From Butyrivibrio sp. AE3004 (GTDB lineage: Bacteria > Bacillota > Clostridia > Lachnospirales > Lachnospiraceae): a stretch of 64,000 nucleotides of DNA. Positions 22,591 through 31,077 of this stretch are shown here, in pieces (positions within the stretch are counted from its first letter, which is position 1; the number at the start of each line of letters is the position of its first letter). The translations under genes were made by a program, and so were the position numbers. The notes beneath the pieces were generated by a model that had not been told where the DNA came from, did not search any database, and was given only the letters and a program-made list of their open reading frames with translations. The stretch lies in assembly GCF_000703165.1 (NCBI RefSeq), contig NZ_JNLQ01000002.1, forward strand, positions 3,410,001 to 3,474,000, in the 5' to 3' direction.

Positions 22591-24084
22591 ATGGAATTTC
22601 TGAAAACACTTAAGCAAAATAAAGAAAGGATCATATGTGCATATATATTTGTGCTTGTTTATTTTGGTATAGACAGAACTATAGAATATGCCACTGACTC
22701 TTATGCTGCGCTTATGATGGATGATAACTGGAAAGTTAAGGTATATGATAACGGGAGGGTTCTTCAGGGGTTATTGTATTACGTTATAGAACAATTTCAT
22801 CTTTCAGCAGGGCTTAAATATCAGATCTCATATTTGACCGCATTTTTGTTTTTGGGACTATCTGTATATTTTCTCTCATCTGTTATAAAAAAATATGTAA
22901 AAGGCGATACTCTTTCGGTTTTTATCGCGTTTATTACTATAGTAAATCCTTTCTTTGTAGATTTTTTCTTGTTTATTGAAAAAGGAATGTTCTGCTTTGT
23001 TATATTTTTAAATGTATTTGCTTTTTCACTTACTGCAGAACTTTTTACTAATGAAGATAGCAGGCAGAAGACATATACGGCTAAAAAGAAAGCTATTTTA
23101 TCGGTAATTGTCCTTGTCAGTCTTTTGATTTCAGTACTTATGTATCAGACTCTGATTTCGCTGTATGTAGTTCTCTGTATTGTTGTCATAGCTTTAAATA
23201 CAGAAAAATTCATACAGAAAAATATTTATATAGGCTTTATGTATGCCATTCCAATGTTAGTGGCATTTTTACTTGCCAGATTTGTGTATCCTGTGGAAAG
23301 GCTATCACAAAGAGAAAGCCTTAAGGAAGCGGCCTTGGCTGTATTTGATTCTATAGAAGGTATAAGCATGGAGGAGTTTTCCTATCTTGGTAAAGGAAGC
23401 TTCGGTGTATGGCTATTGATTCTGGCTATCATTGTAATTCTTTTCCTTGCGCTATGTGAAAAGTGCCGTCTAAAGCATTTTTTGTGTATAGGATATATGA
23501 CTTTAGGATGCGTAGTAATAAGCTTTGCAGTGATTTTTTTTAATAATTCGGATGTTTCTCCTAGAGTTATTTACAGCTATGGTTCGCTTTTTGGCATGAT
23601 TCTTGTCTATGTCCTTGGCCAATCACAAAATGATATTAGTAGGGGAAGGGCATCAAATGCCATAAAGATTTTTTCATATCTTCTTATTGCATCATTATTA
23701 TTGACGGAATATACGGTATTTCAGAAGTGTTTCATCGAGCGATACAGATGTAATCAGGCGGACCTTTATCTGTGTAATATAATCGGTGAAAAAATAAAAG
23801 AATACGAGCATGAGACGGGTAATACCATTGATACACTTTGCTACTACAGTGATATGGCAAGATGCTGGCAGGATTCCGGATATGAAAAAACAACCACCAG
23901 CGTCAGGGCGCAGGCTACGGGCTGGAGCAGGACATATTCGCTTAATTATTACCTTGGAACACAATATAAGGAGGGCGAGCCGGATCCTAAGCTCTTAGAT
24001 TATTTTAAAGGCATAAACTGGGATACATATTCGGATGAACAGCTTATATTTGACGGCAATATTCTGCATATATGTATTTATTAA
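22591..24084 (+). CDS. GtrII-like (glucosyltransferase-domain) polytopic membrane protein
   Basis: 497 aa, about ten membrane helices and a soluble C-terminal tail of about 110 residues. It resembles the Glucos_trans_II/GtrII group, which moves glucose from a lipid carrier to O-antigen or teichoic-acid-like glycans outside the membrane: after the first helix comes SYAALMMDDNWKVKVYDNGR, an acidic loop typical of GT-C enzymes, then GLLYYVIEQF. A paralogue lies at 52972-54483; both end in the same pattern (INWDTYSDEQL here, KNWDKFDVDKQL there) and finish in CIY. The start is ATG 22591 with GGAGG upstream; the open frame extends into the IS, but that part is IS sequence. Its original promoter is separated from it, or replaced, by the IS. 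Confidence 0.75.
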   Translation: MEFLKTLKQNKERIICAYIFVLVYFGIDRTIEYATDSYAALMMDDNWKVKVYDNGRVLQGLLYYVIEQFHLSAGLKYQISYLTAFLFLGLSVYFLSSVIKKYVKGDTLSVFIAFITIVNPFFVDFFLFIEKGMFCFVIFLNVFAFSLTAELFTNEDSRQKTYTAKKKAILSVIVLVSLLISVLMYQTLISLYVVLCIVVIALNTEKFIQKNIYIGFMYAIPMLVAFLLARFVYPVERLSQRESLKEAALAVFDSIEGISMEEFSYLGKGSFGVWLLILAIIVILFLALCEKCRLKHFLCIGYMTLGCVVISFAVIFFNNSDVSPRVIYSYGSLFGMILVYVLGQSQNDISRGRASNAIKIFSYLLIASLLLTEYTVFQKCFIERYRCNQADLYLCNIIGEKIKEYEHETGNTIDTLCYYSDMARCWQDSGYEKTTTSVRAQATGWSRTYSLNYYLGTQYKEGEPDPKLLDYFKGINWDTYSDEQLIFDGNILHICIY

Positions 24085-24284
24085 GAAAATATCAATGAAT
24101 TTATGAATCACGTAATTTATAAATCAAATTCTTTATTATTGAGTTCAAAAATTTTATAGTTTTTTATTTATCCTTAAGTCCGACTAAAGTATATCTTCAC
24201 TTTTGTATTTTACACTTTATATGTAGGGATTCTTTAATAGCAGATATTCTAATTTGCTGGTTTCTGAGTGTTGGGAGAAGATAT

Positions 24285-25028
24285 ATGATGAGGAACAAGG
24301 TATTTCGAAAAGTCAAAGAACAAGTCACTATTTTTCTATCGATTATTTTATGTGCAAGCTTTTTAGCTGCTTCAAGCACGGATTTTGCGATTTCCTCAAA
24401 AGCTGCATCACAGAAGAAGTATGTGAAAGCATGCATTGACGAAAATGTGAAGGTGCTATTTATCGGAGACTCGAGAACTGTGGATATGTTTAGCGCCGAA
24501 AAATCTGAAATAAATGGGAAGGTATATAACAATATCACTGTTTATGCACAGGATGGTGCTACTTGCGGATACCTTAAAAAGACTCTGAAAAAGGTAGATT
24601 TAAAAAAATATGATGTCGTAGTTTCCTGGATGGGAGCAAATGACCATGGTAATTTTGATAAGTATTCTTCTTTGTACAAAAAGCTGAATAAGAAGAAAGA
24701 CCTGAATCTGGTTCTATGCACCATTGGTTTTTCGGATAACGGAAAACTTGGAGATTTGGGTGATTGCCTTTATTATAATGATGGAATCATGCAGAGATTT
24801 AATAAGGGTTTAAATAAATGGGCCAAAAAGAATGATGTGGAAACCATAAATCTTTACTCTTATACAAAAAAGCATGTCAGAGCAAGAGATAATAATGGTG
24901 TTCACTATGTACCGAATCCAACTGTTGATCTGTGGAATTACACTGTAAAGCAGATTATAAAAAAGGTTGATGAATTAGGAATTAACCGTGAAGAAGGTAT
25001 AGAAAACCCGGATTTGTTAATTAAATAA
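24285..25028 (+). CDS. Secreted SGNH/GDSL-like hydrolase or acyltransferase
   Basis: 247 aa. An N-terminal signal peptide (basic MMRNKVFRKVKEQ, then a hydrophobic core to about residue 35, cleavage probably before SSKAASQKK) directs it out of the cell. SGNH blocks are visible: IGDSRTVDM (block I serine), AQDGATCGYLKK (block II glycine), MGANDHG (block III asparagine) and NNGVHYVPN with the block V histidine; the aspartate of the dyad is not in the standard DxxH position. Related exported proteins act on acetyl or acyl groups of cell-wall glycans. ATGATG with GGAGAAG upstream leaves the exact start open by one codon. It follows the GtrII-like gene after 200 bp with no terminator seen; that gap holds no other gene. 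Confidence 0.75.
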   Translation: MMRNKVFRKVKEQVTIFLSIILCASFLAASSTDFAISSKAASQKKYVKACIDENVKVLFIGDSRTVDMFSAEKSEINGKVYNNITVYAQDGATCGYLKKTLKKVDLKKYDVVVSWMGANDHGNFDKYSSLYKKLNKKKDLNLVLCTIGFSDNGKLGDLGDCLYYNDGIMQRFNKGLNKWAKKNDVETINLYSYTKKHVRARDNNGVHYVPNPTVDLWNYTVKQIIKKVDELGINREEGIENPDLLIK

Positions 25029-25038
25029 GCATGTTAAT

Positions 25039-25068
25039 AATCCCCGAAGCAGATGCTTCGGGGATTTT
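25039..25068 (+). terminator. Terminator after the SGNH gene
   Basis: AATCCCCGAAGC and GCTTCGGGGATT form a perfect stem, followed by TTTGTTATGCTTT; it lies between convergent genes. Confidence 0.85.
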
Positions 25069-25076
25069 GTTATGCT

Positions 25077-25736
25077 TTAAAGTAAGTTTTCTTCTTTGAC
25101 GATTTTTACGATTCTGCTAGTTCCAAGTCTGTCGGCGCCAAGCTCCATGAATTTTTCAGCATCAGCTATGCTTCCGATTCCACCTGCAGCTTTCATCTTT
25201 ACGTCAGGACCGATGTGCTTAGCAAAAAGAGCAATATCATCGAATGTGGCACCTGCGGTTGAGAAACCGGTAGAAGTCTTTATATAATCAGCTTTGGCTT
25301 CTGTTACAAGTTCACACATTTTAATCTTTTCATCATCGGTAAGAAGGCATGTTTCAATGATTACTTTGAGGATGTTATTTCCACAGGCTGCTTTGATTTC
25401 CTTAATTTCATTAAGCACATAATCGTAATTTTTAGCTTTGAGTTCACCAATATTGATAACCATATCTATTTCATCTGCTCCGTTTTCAAGAGCATCTTTT
25501 GTTTCAAAAACCTTTGTAGCGGTTGTCATGTTACCGTTAGGAAAGCCTATTACTGTGCAAAGCTGAACCTTATCACCCACATAATCTTTCGCTCTTTTGA
25601 TATAGCAGGGAGGAATGCAGATTGATGCAGTATTATATTTGATAGCATCATCGGCGATTTCCTTTATCTGATCCCAGGTTGCTTCCTGTTTTAAAAGTGT
25701 ATGATCACAGTGGTTAAGTATTTCTTTTATATCCAT
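25077..25736 (-). CDS. deoC: Deoxyribose-phosphate aldolase
   Basis: Splits 2-deoxyribose-5-phosphate into acetaldehyde and glyceraldehyde-3-phosphate, the last step of deoxynucleoside breakdown. The 219-aa protein has the usual length. The Schiff-base lysine is in YIKTSTGFS (about K153), with D91 in [10 protein letters not shown] and K182 in MKAAGGIGS completing the catalytic set. AAAAGGAG precedes the ATG. It is the last gene of the leftward operon that begins with a BMP-type nucleoside-binding lipoprotein, so uptake and catabolism of deoxynucleosides are co-encoded. Confidence 0.96.
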   Translation of the reverse strand: MDIKEILNHCDHTLLKQEATWDQIKEIADDAIKYNTASICIPPCYIKRAKDYVGDKVQLCTVIGFPNGNMTTATKVFETKDALENGADEIDMVINIGELKAKNYDYVLNEIKEIKAACGNNILKVIIETCLLTDDEKIKMCELVTEAKADYIKTSTGFSTAGATFDDIALFAKHIGPDVKMKAAGGIGSIADAEKFMELGADRLGTSRIVKIVKEENLL

Positions 25737-25761
25737 ATTTATCTCCTTTTTTTGAAAATGA

Positions 25762-25795
25762 TATCCCGGTCAGCTATTTGCTAAAAACCGGGATA
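25762..25795 (-). terminator. Weak hairpin between permease and deoC
   Basis: TATCCCGGT (25762-25770) pairs with ACCGGGATA (25787-25795). On the minus strand it is followed by TCATTTTC. It could reduce but probably not abolish read-through into deoC. Confidence 0.45.
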
Positions 25796-25808
25796 ACCAT
25801 AAGTATTG

Positions 25809-26759
25809 TTATCTTTGGCCCTTATCATAAGGGATACCTTCTGCTTTAGGTGCTCGTGAATTCTTGGAAGTAAATGCAAGTACGAGTAGTGAAATCACAT
25901 AAGGCATAATATTATATACGGTTCCGGAAATCGGAAGTGCGTGCAGGAAACCAATTCCCATATAAACGTTTGACAGTGATCTGAAGACTGCAAACAATAT
26001 AGCTGACCATGCAATTCTTTCAGGTTTCCACTGACCAAAGATCATAACAGCAAGTGATAGGAAGCCGGCGCCTGCAACACCATAATCAAAGTGCCAGGTT
26101 GAGTTTGCGGCAGCAATATAAATAATGCCTCCGATTCCTGCAAGAAAACCGGAAATAAGAACTCCCGAATATCTCATGGCATACACGCTGATACCTACTG
26201 ATTCGGCAGCCTGAGGATGTTCACCGCATGCACGAAGTCTGAGCGCAAACTTTGTTTTGTAGAACATAATGATTGCGACTATCAGAAGAATAGCAGCTAC
26301 GACTACAAACCAGCTAAGTTGAATCCCGAAAAGATTGAATACGAAAGCATCGTGACCTTTTACGTAATCAAGCTTAGCAGAGAAATCAGTTCCGTTTGAA
26401 CGGGCAGTGTTAAATGCTTTTACAATAACAGTAGCAGCTGCGGTAGCCAGCATGTTAAGAGCCGTACCGATAAGAGTCTGATCAGCGTTAAAGTTTATAC
26501 ATGCAACAGCAATAAGTAATGATGAAACCATGCCTGCTGCAGCGGCAGCAAGGAGTGTCAGGCAAATGAGAGTAGCCTTGGGTGTGCCTGCAGGAAGAAG
26601 AACCATTACCATGGCTCCTGACATTGCTCCGAAAACCATGATTCCTTCAAGACCAAGGTTGATAATTCCGCTTCGCTCAGAAAACATACCGCCAAGAGCG
26701 ACAAGGATCAATACAGCGGAGAAAATAAGTGTGTACTGAATTAATAATCCCATACTCAC
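25809..26759 (-). CDS. Nucleoside ABC transporter permease (NupQ/YufQ-like)
   Basis: 316 aa, about nine membrane segments. SERSGIINLGLEGIMVFGAM at the N-terminus and RACGEHPQAAESVGI in the middle are family signatures of the BPD_transp_2 permeases of ribonucleoside/deoxynucleoside importers. Its start overlaps the stop of the preceding permease by four bases, showing translational coupling. It forms the channel with that permease. Confidence 0.92.
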   Translation of the reverse strand: MSMGLLIQYTLIFSAVLILVALGGMFSERSGIINLGLEGIMVFGAMSGAMVMVLLPAGTPKATLICLTLLAAAAAGMVSSLLIAVACINFNADQTLIGTALNMLATAAATVIVKAFNTARSNGTDFSAKLDYVKGHDAFVFNLFGIQLSWFVVVAAILLIVAIIMFYKTKFALRLRACGEHPQAAESVGISVYAMRYSGVLISGFLAGIGGIIYIAAANSTWHFDYGVAGAGFLSLAVMIFGQWKPERIAWSAILFAVFRSLSNVYMGIGFLHALPISGTVYNIMPYVISLLVLAFTSKNSRAPKAEGIPYDKGQR

Positions 26760-27919
26760 ACCTCCTTCTTGTCAGCCGTATTGTCAGCGGCATCGGTTTT
26801 ATCGTCAGATTTGGGAGGAACAGATGTTGTTCCTGGGGTGCTGACAGGCTTTGTTATAATTGTCTTGAAGAAAAGAACAAAACCGCAAAGATAAATAATG
26901 ATGGCAATCATCAGATCCGCAACCTGAGGATTGTAATAATTTGTATTAAGATACTGACCTCCAAGGGTTATGTACTCAACAAAGAAACCTGCAAAGATTG
27001 AACCTATAGGATTGAGTCCTCCGAGGAATGCTACAGCTATTCCGGAGAAGCCCATGCCGGGTACTGAGGAAGCAATCTTATAATGCTCAATTCCTGTAAG
27101 GTAGTAAAGACCTGCTGCAAGACCTGCAATAGCACCGGAAATGACAAGACTTAGAATGACATTTCTTTTTGCATTCATTCCTGCATACTTTGCAGCATCT
27201 TTACTGTGACCGGTTGCTTTTAATTCGTAACCAAAGGTTGTTTTATTAAGTACAAAAAGTATTACGATAGCAACAATAACTGTAAGAGGAACAGCAATTG
27301 TAACATACTTATTTTTACCGAAGAAATCTGCAATGAATGTAGGAAGAAGACCGGCCGGATTTTTTCCTCCTATATCGTAGGTCTCTGATTTTGTAGTGTT
27401 CATACAAATTTTATTGCCAAGAATGATGTTGCAGATATAGAGAGATATCCAGTTAAGCATGATTCCTGCAATAACTTCGTTTACGTTGCAATATGCTTTG
27501 AAGAATCCGCATATAGCACCCCAAACAGCCCCTGCAGCTATAGCTGCAAGCAGGCAGAAAAACCAGTTCCACTGAAGTGCCAGAGCAGTATAAAGACTTG
27601 CGATAATTCCAACTGTATACTGACCTGCGCATCCGATGTTGAAAAGACCGGTTTTGTAAGCGAACAGAATTGCTTCTGCACAAAGTATTACCGGAACCGA
27701 TTTAACAAGTGTGGATCCAAAGTAATACATAAGATTGGTTTTGTTATTTGCATATTTGAAGAAGTTTTTCAGAATCGCAAACATACCTTCAGCTGCGTGT
27801 TCGGGGTTCATCATAAGTAAGATGATATAGCCGAGGATAATACCTAATACAGCACAGAGAACGGAAGCTAAAAGTGTCTGAAATCCAGGGTTTTGAAAAA
27901 AACTTTTTTTCTCTTCCAC
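26756..27919 (-). CDS. Nucleoside ABC transporter permease (NupP/YufP-like)
   Basis: 387 aa with about nine membrane segments and a charged, probably cytoplasmic, C-terminal tail (KSDDKTDAADNTADKKE). FNIGCAGQYTVG and ELKATGHSKDAAKYAGM are the equivalents of the signature loops in the partner permease. It begins two bases after the ATPase stop. This longer form of the two permeases is standard for the NupOPQ-type system. Confidence 0.91.
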   Translation of the reverse strand: MEEKKSFFQNPGFQTLLASVLCAVLGIILGYIILLMMNPEHAAEGMFAILKNFFKYANNKTNLMYYFGSTLVKSVPVILCAEAILFAYKTGLFNIGCAGQYTVGIIASLYTALALQWNWFFCLLAAIAAGAVWGAICGFFKAYCNVNEVIAGIMLNWISLYICNIILGNKICMNTTKSETYDIGGKNPAGLLPTFIADFFGKNKYVTIAVPLTVIVAIVILFVLNKTTFGYELKATGHSKDAAKYAGMNAKRNVILSLVISGAIAGLAAGLYYLTGIEHYKIASSVPGMGFSGIAVAFLGGLNPIGSIFAGFFVEYITLGGQYLNTNYYNPQVADLMIAIIIYLCGFVLFFKTIITKPVSTPGTTSVPPKSDDKTDAADNTADKKEV

Positions 27920-27921
27920 GG

Positions 27922-29457
27922 TTATGCCTCCTTTCTCGTATCACGTTTTGCGCCTGACATGTAAAGACCAAGTTCCTGAAGAGTGGTTGTCTTGGGATCT
28001 ACTTCACCGACTATTTCACCTTCATACATTACCAGTATTCTGTCTGAGAGATTCATAACCTCATCAAGTTCCAGAGAAACAAGGAGAATAGCGCTGCCGG
28101 AATCACGTTCTTTAACGATAGCCTCGTGGATATTTTCTATAGCACCTACATCAAGACCTCTTGTGGGCTGTACAGCAATAAGGAGTTTATGCTCTCTGTC
28201 TATTTCTCTTGCGGCGATTGCCTTCTGCTGATTACCACCGGACATAGCACGTACAATTGTAGTGGCACCCTGACCGGAGCGGACATCGAACCTGGCAGCA
28301 AGCGTGTCAGAGTATTTTCTCATTTCAGCTTTTTTAAGAATTCCGTTGCTGGAAAACTGAGGCTCGAAATATCTTTGAAGAATCATGTTTTCTTCAAGTG
28401 TGTAGTCAAGAACCAGACCGTGCTTATGCCTGTCTTCGGGAATGTGGCTGATTCCATGGGTACTCTTGTATCTGATGGACTTTTTGGTAATATCATCTCC
28501 GCATAGAGTTATCTTACCGCTTTCTATGTCGTCAAGGCCAGTAAGGGCACCGACAAATTCTGTTTGACCGTTACCATCAATACCTGCGATACATACTATT
28601 TCTCCAGCACGCACATTAAAGGAAACATTGTGAACAGAGTCTTTGTTGTGGAGCTTACTCTTTACACATACGTTTTCAACTTTAAGAACTTCTTCTTTTG
28701 GCTGAGCAGGTGCTTTATCAACCGCAAATTTAACGTTACGTCCTACCATCATTGAAGACAATTCTTCCTTTGTGGTGTTCTTTACATCAACGGTTCCGAT
28801 GTATTTACCCTTTCTAAGGATAGAACATCTGTCAGCTACTGCCATAATTTCATTTAGCTTATGGGTTATAAATAGAATAGATTTTCCCTCAGCTGCAAGA
28901 TCCTTCATGATTTTCATGAGCTCATCAATTTCCTGAGGGGTGAGGACAGCAGTAGGCTCATCGAAAATAAGAATCTCATTATCCCTGTAAAGCATCTTGA
29001 GAATCTCAACACGCTGCTGCATTCCGACGGTAATATCCTCGATCAGTGCATCGGGATCTACCTTGAGATTGTATTTGTTCGACAGATCAATAACTTTTTT
29101 TCTTGCATCTGCCTTGGTGAGGAAACCAAATTTGCTTGGTTCCGAACCAAGAATAATGTTATCAAGTACTGAAAAAATATCAACGAGCATGAAATGCTGA
29201 TGGACCATTCCTATGCCAAGTGCTGTAGCATCATTCGGATTATTGATTTTTACTTCTTTGCCATCTTTTTTTATAACACCCATCTCAGGGGTATAGTGGC
29301 CAAAAAGCACGCTCATCAGAGTGGATTTTCCAGCACCGTTCTCACCAAGCAGTGCATGGATCTCTCCGCGCTTTAACTGCAAAGTAATATCATCATTTGC
29401 AATTATGCCGGGGAATTTCTTAGTGATATGCAACATTTCAATTACATAATCTTCCAT
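27922..29457 (-). CDS. Nucleoside ABC transporter, duplicated ATPase (NupO/YufO-like)
   Basis: About 511 aa with two fused ATPase halves, as in other sugar- and nucleoside-type importers. The first half has GENGAGKST, LIFDEPTAVLTPQE and FITHKLNEI; the second half has GIDGNGQTEF instead of a normal Walker A, RAMSGGNQQKAIAARE as signature, and LIAVQPTRGLDVGAIE in place of Walker B. Degenerate second sites are usual in this family. ATG 29457 is preferred over the upstream GTG because AAAGG lies eight bases upstream of it. A terminator hairpin and a possible weak promoter (TTGTAC then TATGAT) separate it from the lipoprotein gene. Confidence 0.92.
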   Translation of the reverse strand: MEDYVIEMLHITKKFPGIIANDDITLQLKRGEIHALLGENGAGKSTLMSVLFGHYTPEMGVIKKDGKEVKINNPNDATALGIGMVHQHFMLVDIFSVLDNIILGSEPSKFGFLTKADARKKVIDLSNKYNLKVDPDALIEDITVGMQQRVEILKMLYRDNEILIFDEPTAVLTPQEIDELMKIMKDLAAEGKSILFITHKLNEIMAVADRCSILRKGKYIGTVDVKNTTKEELSSMMVGRNVKFAVDKAPAQPKEEVLKVENVCVKSKLHNKDSVHNVSFNVRAGEIVCIAGIDGNGQTEFVGALTGLDDIESGKITLCGDDITKKSIRYKSTHGISHIPEDRHKHGLVLDYTLEENMILQRYFEPQFSSNGILKKAEMRKYSDTLAARFDVRSGQGATTIVRAMSGGNQQKAIAAREIDREHKLLIAVQPTRGLDVGAIENIHEAIVKERDSGSAILLVSLELDEVMNLSDRILVMYEGEIVGEVDPKTTTLQELGLYMSGAKRDTRKEA

Positions 29458-29547
29458 AGGGCACACCTTTCTATATTAAGTGATTTATAGAATAATTTTA
29501 TCATAAAAGACATTAATTTAGTACAATCACATTATTTAATGAAGAAT

Positions 29548-29594
29548 ATAAACAAAATAAAAGGAGTTGACACGCTTTTGTGTGTCAACTCCTT
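29548..29594 (-). terminator. Intercistronic terminator/attenuator after the BMP lipoprotein gene
   Basis: AAGGAGTTGACACG pairs with TGTGTCAACTCCTT (one G-U) and is followed on the minus strand by TTATTTTGTTT. It would let the binding-protein mRNA accumulate above the transporter mRNA. Confidence 0.8.
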
Positions 29595-29640
29595 AAAAAA
29601 TCAGTCGGTTATTAAATAATAGAGTTTGGTAAGTTATAAA

Positions 29641-30876
29641 TTAGTGGATGTTATCAAACTCAGTAACCTTGATATCTGTAGCAGGCATAGCCTCGATATC
29701 GCTTGAAACTGTGATGTCACCTGAATACATAGAAGCAACAAGTGTCTTGTAATCATCAATTGTGAAGTTTGTCATTGTCCATGTATCTGTAGGAAGCTGT
29801 ACATAGTTAAGTGATACATCATCGCCTGATACAAGACCAAGGTTCTCAATCTTGCCAGCGTGCTTTGACCAATCACCGGCGAAGAGATCTGTAAGAGTTG
29901 AATTAACTGTTGCAGCAAGACCCTTCATTGCAGATGTTACGCAAAGACCTTCAACACCATACTGACCATCGATTGTGCCTGACTGGTCAACGTCAACACC
30001 AACAACCTTACCATTAACGCCTTCTTTGATAGCAGCTTCGCAAGCTGATGAGAAGATACCACCGCCGCAAGCGAATACGATTTCTGTGCCACCCTGATAC
30101 CATGTATCCATAGTAGCTGTGATGGATTCATCACCGTAGAACTGTCCGCCGTATACATAGTTAACTTCAACGTCACCGGCATTGCCAAGATCCTTTGCAG
30201 CATCGTTAGCGCCCTGAACGAAACCAAAACCATAACGGATAACAGCAGGAACAGCCATACCGCCAAGGAAACCAAGCTTCTTGTAGCCTTCCTTAACTAC
30301 AGCGTAGCCAGCCATGTAACCGGCAAGCTCTTCCTGATATGTGAATGAGCAAACGTTCTCAGGAAGTGTAGGCATACCAGCACCTTCGAAGTCACCCTCT
30401 GAGCAGTCAAGAGCGATGATTGTAACATCGGGGTTAGCTTCAGCAACGTTAGCGATCATGCCAGCGAAAAGATAGCCGGGAACGATGATTACATTAAAGC
30501 CATCAGCAACAGCGTTGTTGAAAGCTGCGATACGAGCCTCATCAGAGTCTTCTGTGGGCTTGTAGTACTGATAGTCAACACTGTTAGCTTCAGCAAATGC
30601 CTTTGAAGCTTCGTATGTTGTCTGGTTGAAAGACATATCTGTGATGTCTCCTGAGTCTGTGATCATTGCGATTTTTTTGTCAGATGTAGCAGTTGTGTCA
30701 GCAGCCTCGGTTGTCTCCTCAGTAGCTTCTGTTGTGTCAGCAGCTTCTGAAGTCTCTTCTGTAGATGTTTCCTCTACAGCTGTGTCAGCAGTGTCAGTTG
30801 TTGCAGATGATCCGCCACAAGCAACAAGGCTGAATGTGAGTGATGCTGTAAGCATCATTGCAAGTAACTTCTTCAT
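29641..30876 (-). CDS. BMP-family nucleoside-binding lipoprotein
   Basis: Substrate-binding component of the NupNOPQ-type importer, anchored outside the membrane. The 411-aa protein has a lipoprotein signal peptide ending in SLVAC (lipid-modified cysteine about residue 20), a Thr/Glu-rich linker of about 45 residues, and a BMP/PnrA domain starting at KKIAMITDSGDITDMSFNQ, with KLGFLGGMAVPAVIRYGFG and VYGGQFYGDE as later family motifs. It is the first gene of the operon, with a good promoter and a terminator just after it, the usual way to over-produce the binding protein. Confidence 0.94.
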   Translation of the reverse strand: MKKLLAMMLTASLTFSLVACGGSSATTDTADTAVEETSTEETSEAADTTEATEETTEAADTTATSDKKIAMITDSGDITDMSFNQTTYEASKAFAEANSVDYQYYKPTEDSDEARIAAFNNAVADGFNVIIVPGYLFAGMIANVAEANPDVTIIALDCSEGDFEGAGMPTLPENVCSFTYQEELAGYMAGYAVVKEGYKKLGFLGGMAVPAVIRYGFGFVQGANDAAKDLGNAGDVEVNYVYGGQFYGDESITATMDTWYQGGTEIVFACGGGIFSSACEAAIKEGVNGKVVGVDVDQSGTIDGQYGVEGLCVTSAMKGLAATVNSTLTDLFAGDWSKHAGKIENLGLVSGDDVSLNYVQLPTDTWTMTNFTIDDYKTLVASMYSGDITVSSDIEAMPATDIKVTEFDNIH

Positions 30877-30954
30877 AATGTTTTTCTCCCTTTCTTAAAT
30901 AAAAATTTAAACATTAGAATTACTGTATGAAATTAATCATACATTACACTTCGC

Positions 30955-30983
30955 ATTATAATCAAATATTCTATTTTTCACAA
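30955..30983 (-). promoter_or_regulatory. Promoter of the nucleoside-uptake operon
   Basis: On the minus strand TTGTGA (30978-30983), a 17-bp spacer and a perfect TATAAT (30955-30960), about 70 bases before the lipoprotein start. Confidence 0.8.
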
Positions 30984-31077
30984 GTTAGATTATGTTTTTT
31001 TGTCGCTTTTGCTAGTTTTATGAGCGATATTACGTTATAATGAGAATGTATTCGACTGTTTCTTAGAGGAGGAAAAT

